Assembly: GCA_021789355.1 (NCBI GenBank)
Contig: JAJYJR010000342.1
Coordinates: 1-6,497 of the forward strand
DNA length: 6,497 nucleotides
Source of the DNA: Chloroflexota bacterium
GTDB lineage: Bacteria; Chloroflexota; Limnocylindria; Limnocylindrales; CSP1-4
Reading direction: 5' to 3'
Positions 5,354 through 6,497 of the stretch are shown here, piece by piece. Each line of letters opens with the position of its first letter. Within the stretch, counting starts at the first letter, position 1. The position numbers and the translations under genes are program-made. The notes under the pieces were generated by a model that was not told where the DNA came from, searched no databases, and saw only the letters and a list, made by a program, of their open reading frames with translations.

Positions 5354-6172
5354 ATGGTGGATCCGTCCGTCGAAGCGCGGCTAGGAACGCTGGAGGATTG
5401 CCTCGATCGGTCATCGGCGGTTGAGTCGATGGCCGCGTTGATCGATGCGGCATTCGCTGAGCGGCCTAACAGGCCAGGCGCCTCGGACGCGGTCATCGCG
5501 TTTGGGCTTGACACGAGCGCTCTCTTCAGACTCGCCGTTGATCGAGCCAACACTGACTCCATTGACTACCTGTCCGGTCAGCACGCGGGTCCCCTGATCC
5601 TGCCTGGCCAAGTGGTTCAGGAGTACTGGAACAACAGACTGGCGGCGATCGAGACCTACGGCGACTCGATACGAAAGAAGTACGACGCCTTGGCGGAGGA
5701 GGTCGCCGGGCTCGGTCCCCTCGATCCCTCATTCCATGAGCGTTTCCGAGCCCTAGTCGAAGAGTTCTCTGCCACCTACGCGTTCGCCTTCGATCCTGCC
5801 ACCGCTACCCGAATTCGTTCCGTACTCGATGTACTGAAGGCACGGGCGTCCGTCCCATACGTGCCGAGATCCCGCTTCCTGCAGATCGCCGAGGCTCGGC
5901 ACCGAACACGGACCCCGCCCGGGTTCCGCGACGACGGCCACGGAGACTTCTACGTTTGGGCGGACTTCCTCCTCGGACTCCTTGTTGCTCGAGACGGCGG
6001 GGTTGACTTCGGGCGGGTTGTGCTCGTGACGCAGGACGAGAAGATTGACTGGAGTCGAGGTGGTGTGGCGCACCCGCTCCTGGTCGCCGAAGTGCATGCG
6101 CTGACGGGCGCGCGGTTCGAGACGTGGAACCTGACGCGGCTGCGGGAGTTCGTCGCCTCCACTCCTGCGTGA
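5354..6172 (+). CDS. PIN-like (PIN_8 type) nuclease, partner of DUF262
   Basis: 272 aa. The PIN-like acidic residues are in place: D53 (FGLDTSALFRL), E90 (LPGQVVQEYWNNR), D198 (DDGHGDFYVWADFLLGLL) and D228 (VVLVTQDEKIDW). The TQDEKIDW block, the GDFxxW helix before it, and the tail HPLLVAEVHALTG...FETWNLTRLREF are the signature of the PIN-like family PF18476 (PIN_8, often labelled DUF4935). These are expected metal-dependent RNases or DNases. Residues 100-185 form a helical insertion typical of this family. The ATG directly follows the TAG of the DUF262 gene with no spacer and no Shine-Dalgarno, so translation is probably coupled and the products made together. The likely role is effector nuclease of the cassette, with DUF262 as sensor or NTPase. 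An antitoxin-like partnership is an alternative. Confidence 0.82.
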   Translation: MVDPSVEARLGTLEDCLDRSSAVESMAALIDAAFAERPNRPGASDAVIAFGLDTSALFRLAVDRANTDSIDYLSGQHAGPLILPGQVVQEYWNNRLAAIETYGDSIRKKYDALAEEVAGLGPLDPSFHERFRALVEEFSATYAFAFDPATATRIRSVLDVLKARASVPYVPRSRFLQIAEARHRTRTPPGFRDDGHGDFYVWADFLLGLLVARDGGVDFGRVVLVTQDEKIDWSRGGVAHPLLVAEVHALTGARFETWNLTRLREFVASTPA

Positions 6173-6234
6173 TCGCGGCGCGAGATCTGGGAGCGGCAAC
6201 TTCGCGAGCCTCTAACTACTACCCCCCCTGCTCG
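6173..6234. other. Short spacer after the PIN-like gene
   Basis: I see no convincing terminator hairpin here. The segment ends in a C-run (about 6223-6229) just before the next promoter, so read-through from the cassette into the Rrf2 gene cannot be excluded. Confidence 0.4.
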
Positions 6235-6263
6235 TTGACGACGCCACCCGGACCCACTAGACT
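6235..6263 (+). promoter_or_regulatory. Strong sigma-70-like promoter of the Rrf2 gene
   Basis: TTGACG (6235-6240) and TAGACT (6258-6263) are separated by exactly 17 bases, close to the housekeeping consensus. Transcription should start near 6270, inside the adjoining dyad, which gives a leader of about 170 nt before the Rrf2 coding region. Confidence 0.7.
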
Positions 6264-6267
6264 CAAA

Positions 6268-6286
6268 TCCGACGATTTCCGTCGGA
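6268..6286. promoter_or_regulatory. Dyad operator at the Rrf2 promoter start site
   Basis: TCCGACG (6268-6274) and CGTCGGA (6280-6286) are a perfect 7-bp inverted repeat around ATTTC. After one mismatch, AA and TT extend the symmetry. The site begins 4 nt after the -10 box and covers the expected start of transcription, an ideal position for repression. Rrf2 proteins (IscR, CymR, NsrR) bind dyads of this size and commonly repress their own genes, so the product of the gene starting at 6440 is the likely ligand. Confidence 0.6.
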
Positions 6287-6325
6287 ATTGGCGGGAGATC
6301 GCGCCAGGCCGGCAGGAGCGCCCGT

Positions 6326-6377
6326 CCCGAGATCGGACGGCGCCGTTCCGATCGGGCGTCGATCGCTCCGAGACGCC
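6326..6377 (+). promoter_or_regulatory. Hairpins in the Rrf2 mRNA leader
   Basis: CCCG-AG-ATCGGA (6326-6337) pairs with TCCGATCGGG (6347-6356), 10 bp with a 2-nt bulge and a 9-nt loop containing the palindrome GGCGCC. Next, GGCGTC (6355-6360) pairs with GACGCC (6372-6377). The two stems share bases 6355-6356, so they partly exclude each other, as in an attenuator. There is no T-tract and no known riboswitch match. Confidence 0.3.
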
Positions 6378-6439
6378 GGGATCGTCACCGACCTGAGCGA
6401 GCACCCGGGGGCAGCGAGTCGACCGTGCGAACCAGCTTC

Positions 6440-6497
6440 ATGAGTACCGGCGCCGTGCACTTCTCCACGAAGGGCGAGTACGGCGTGCGCCTGATGG
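6440..6497 (+). CDS. Rrf2-family transcriptional regulator (N-terminus, partial)
   Basis: The frame from ATG 6440 reads MSTGAVHFSTKGEYGVRLM and then leaves the window. HFSTKGEYGVRLM is the near-invariant opening of Rrf2-family winged-helix regulators (IscR, CymR, NsrR, RsrR), which sense iron-sulfur status, cysteine supply, nitric oxide or redox state, often through a 2Fe-2S or 4Fe-4S cluster. The cysteines that would decide between these are beyond the window. The start is uncertain: in-frame GTG codons at 6425 and 6455 are alternatives, and 6455 would give the family-typical short N-terminus (M-HFSTKGEYG). None has a good Shine-Dalgarno. The promoter and dyad at 6235-6286 suggest autorepression. 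Neighbours such as cysteine or Fe-S assembly genes may follow downstream but are not visible. Confidence 0.8.
   Translation, partial: MSTGAVHFSTKGEYGVRLM

Noticed and set aside
6219..6460. Minus-strand frames over the Rrf2 promoter and leader
   Set aside because: They overlap a strong plus-strand promoter and operator, and their Arg/Ser/Gly-rich translations show no family features.
1..6497. CRISPR array, tRNA, rRNA, insertion sequence or integrase
   Set aside because: No regularly spaced repeats, no cloverleaf or rRNA segments and no transposase or recombinase motifs were found. The repeats seen are promoter-sized motifs or hairpins.

Overview
The window is GC-rich throughout. Its gene set suggests a high-GC bacterium, most likely Actinomycetota (perhaps a Thermoleophilia- or Acidimicrobiia-like lineage). 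This is inferred from family content: a MerR-type HTH fused to a class III cyclase, a secreted PxKF protein, and TANNNT-type -10 boxes. No rRNA, tRNA, CRISPR array, insertion sequence or integrase was seen.

Layout. Positions 1-208 (minus) hold the N-terminus of a winged-helix protein of the kind that precedes a nucleotidyltransferase domain. It lies behind a good sigma-70-like promoter that is overlapped by an inverted-repeat operator (216-272). Positions 303-1499 (minus) encode an HTH-adenylate/guanylate cyclase, possibly translated from a leaderless mRNA. Positions 1500-1702 are a gene-free spacer with two hairpins and a 10-bp tandem repeat. Positions 1703-2944 (minus) encode a secreted beta-rich protein ending in a PxKF domain, preceded by a structured leader. 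Positions 3221-3454 (minus) encode a small basic protein of unknown function whose coding-like frame continues upstream without a start codon. Two hairpins follow its stop.

Positions 3734-6172 (plus) are a two-gene cassette: a DUF262 protein (GmrSD/SspE-type NTPase fold) directly abutted by a PIN-like nuclease of the PIN_8 type. The stop codon of the first touches the start codon of the second. The C-terminus of the DUF262 protein resembles a DUF1524 nuclease domain but has an altered HxxP motif, so the PIN protein may supply the nuclease activity. This is the best candidate in the window for an under-described, probably anti-phage or type IV restriction-like system. Its function is inferred, not shown.

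Positions 6235-6497 (plus) carry a clear promoter, a perfect dyad operator at the expected transcription start, a roughly 170-nt structured leader, and the first codons of an Rrf2-family regulator that runs off the window. That regulator probably controls itself and downstream genes outside the window.
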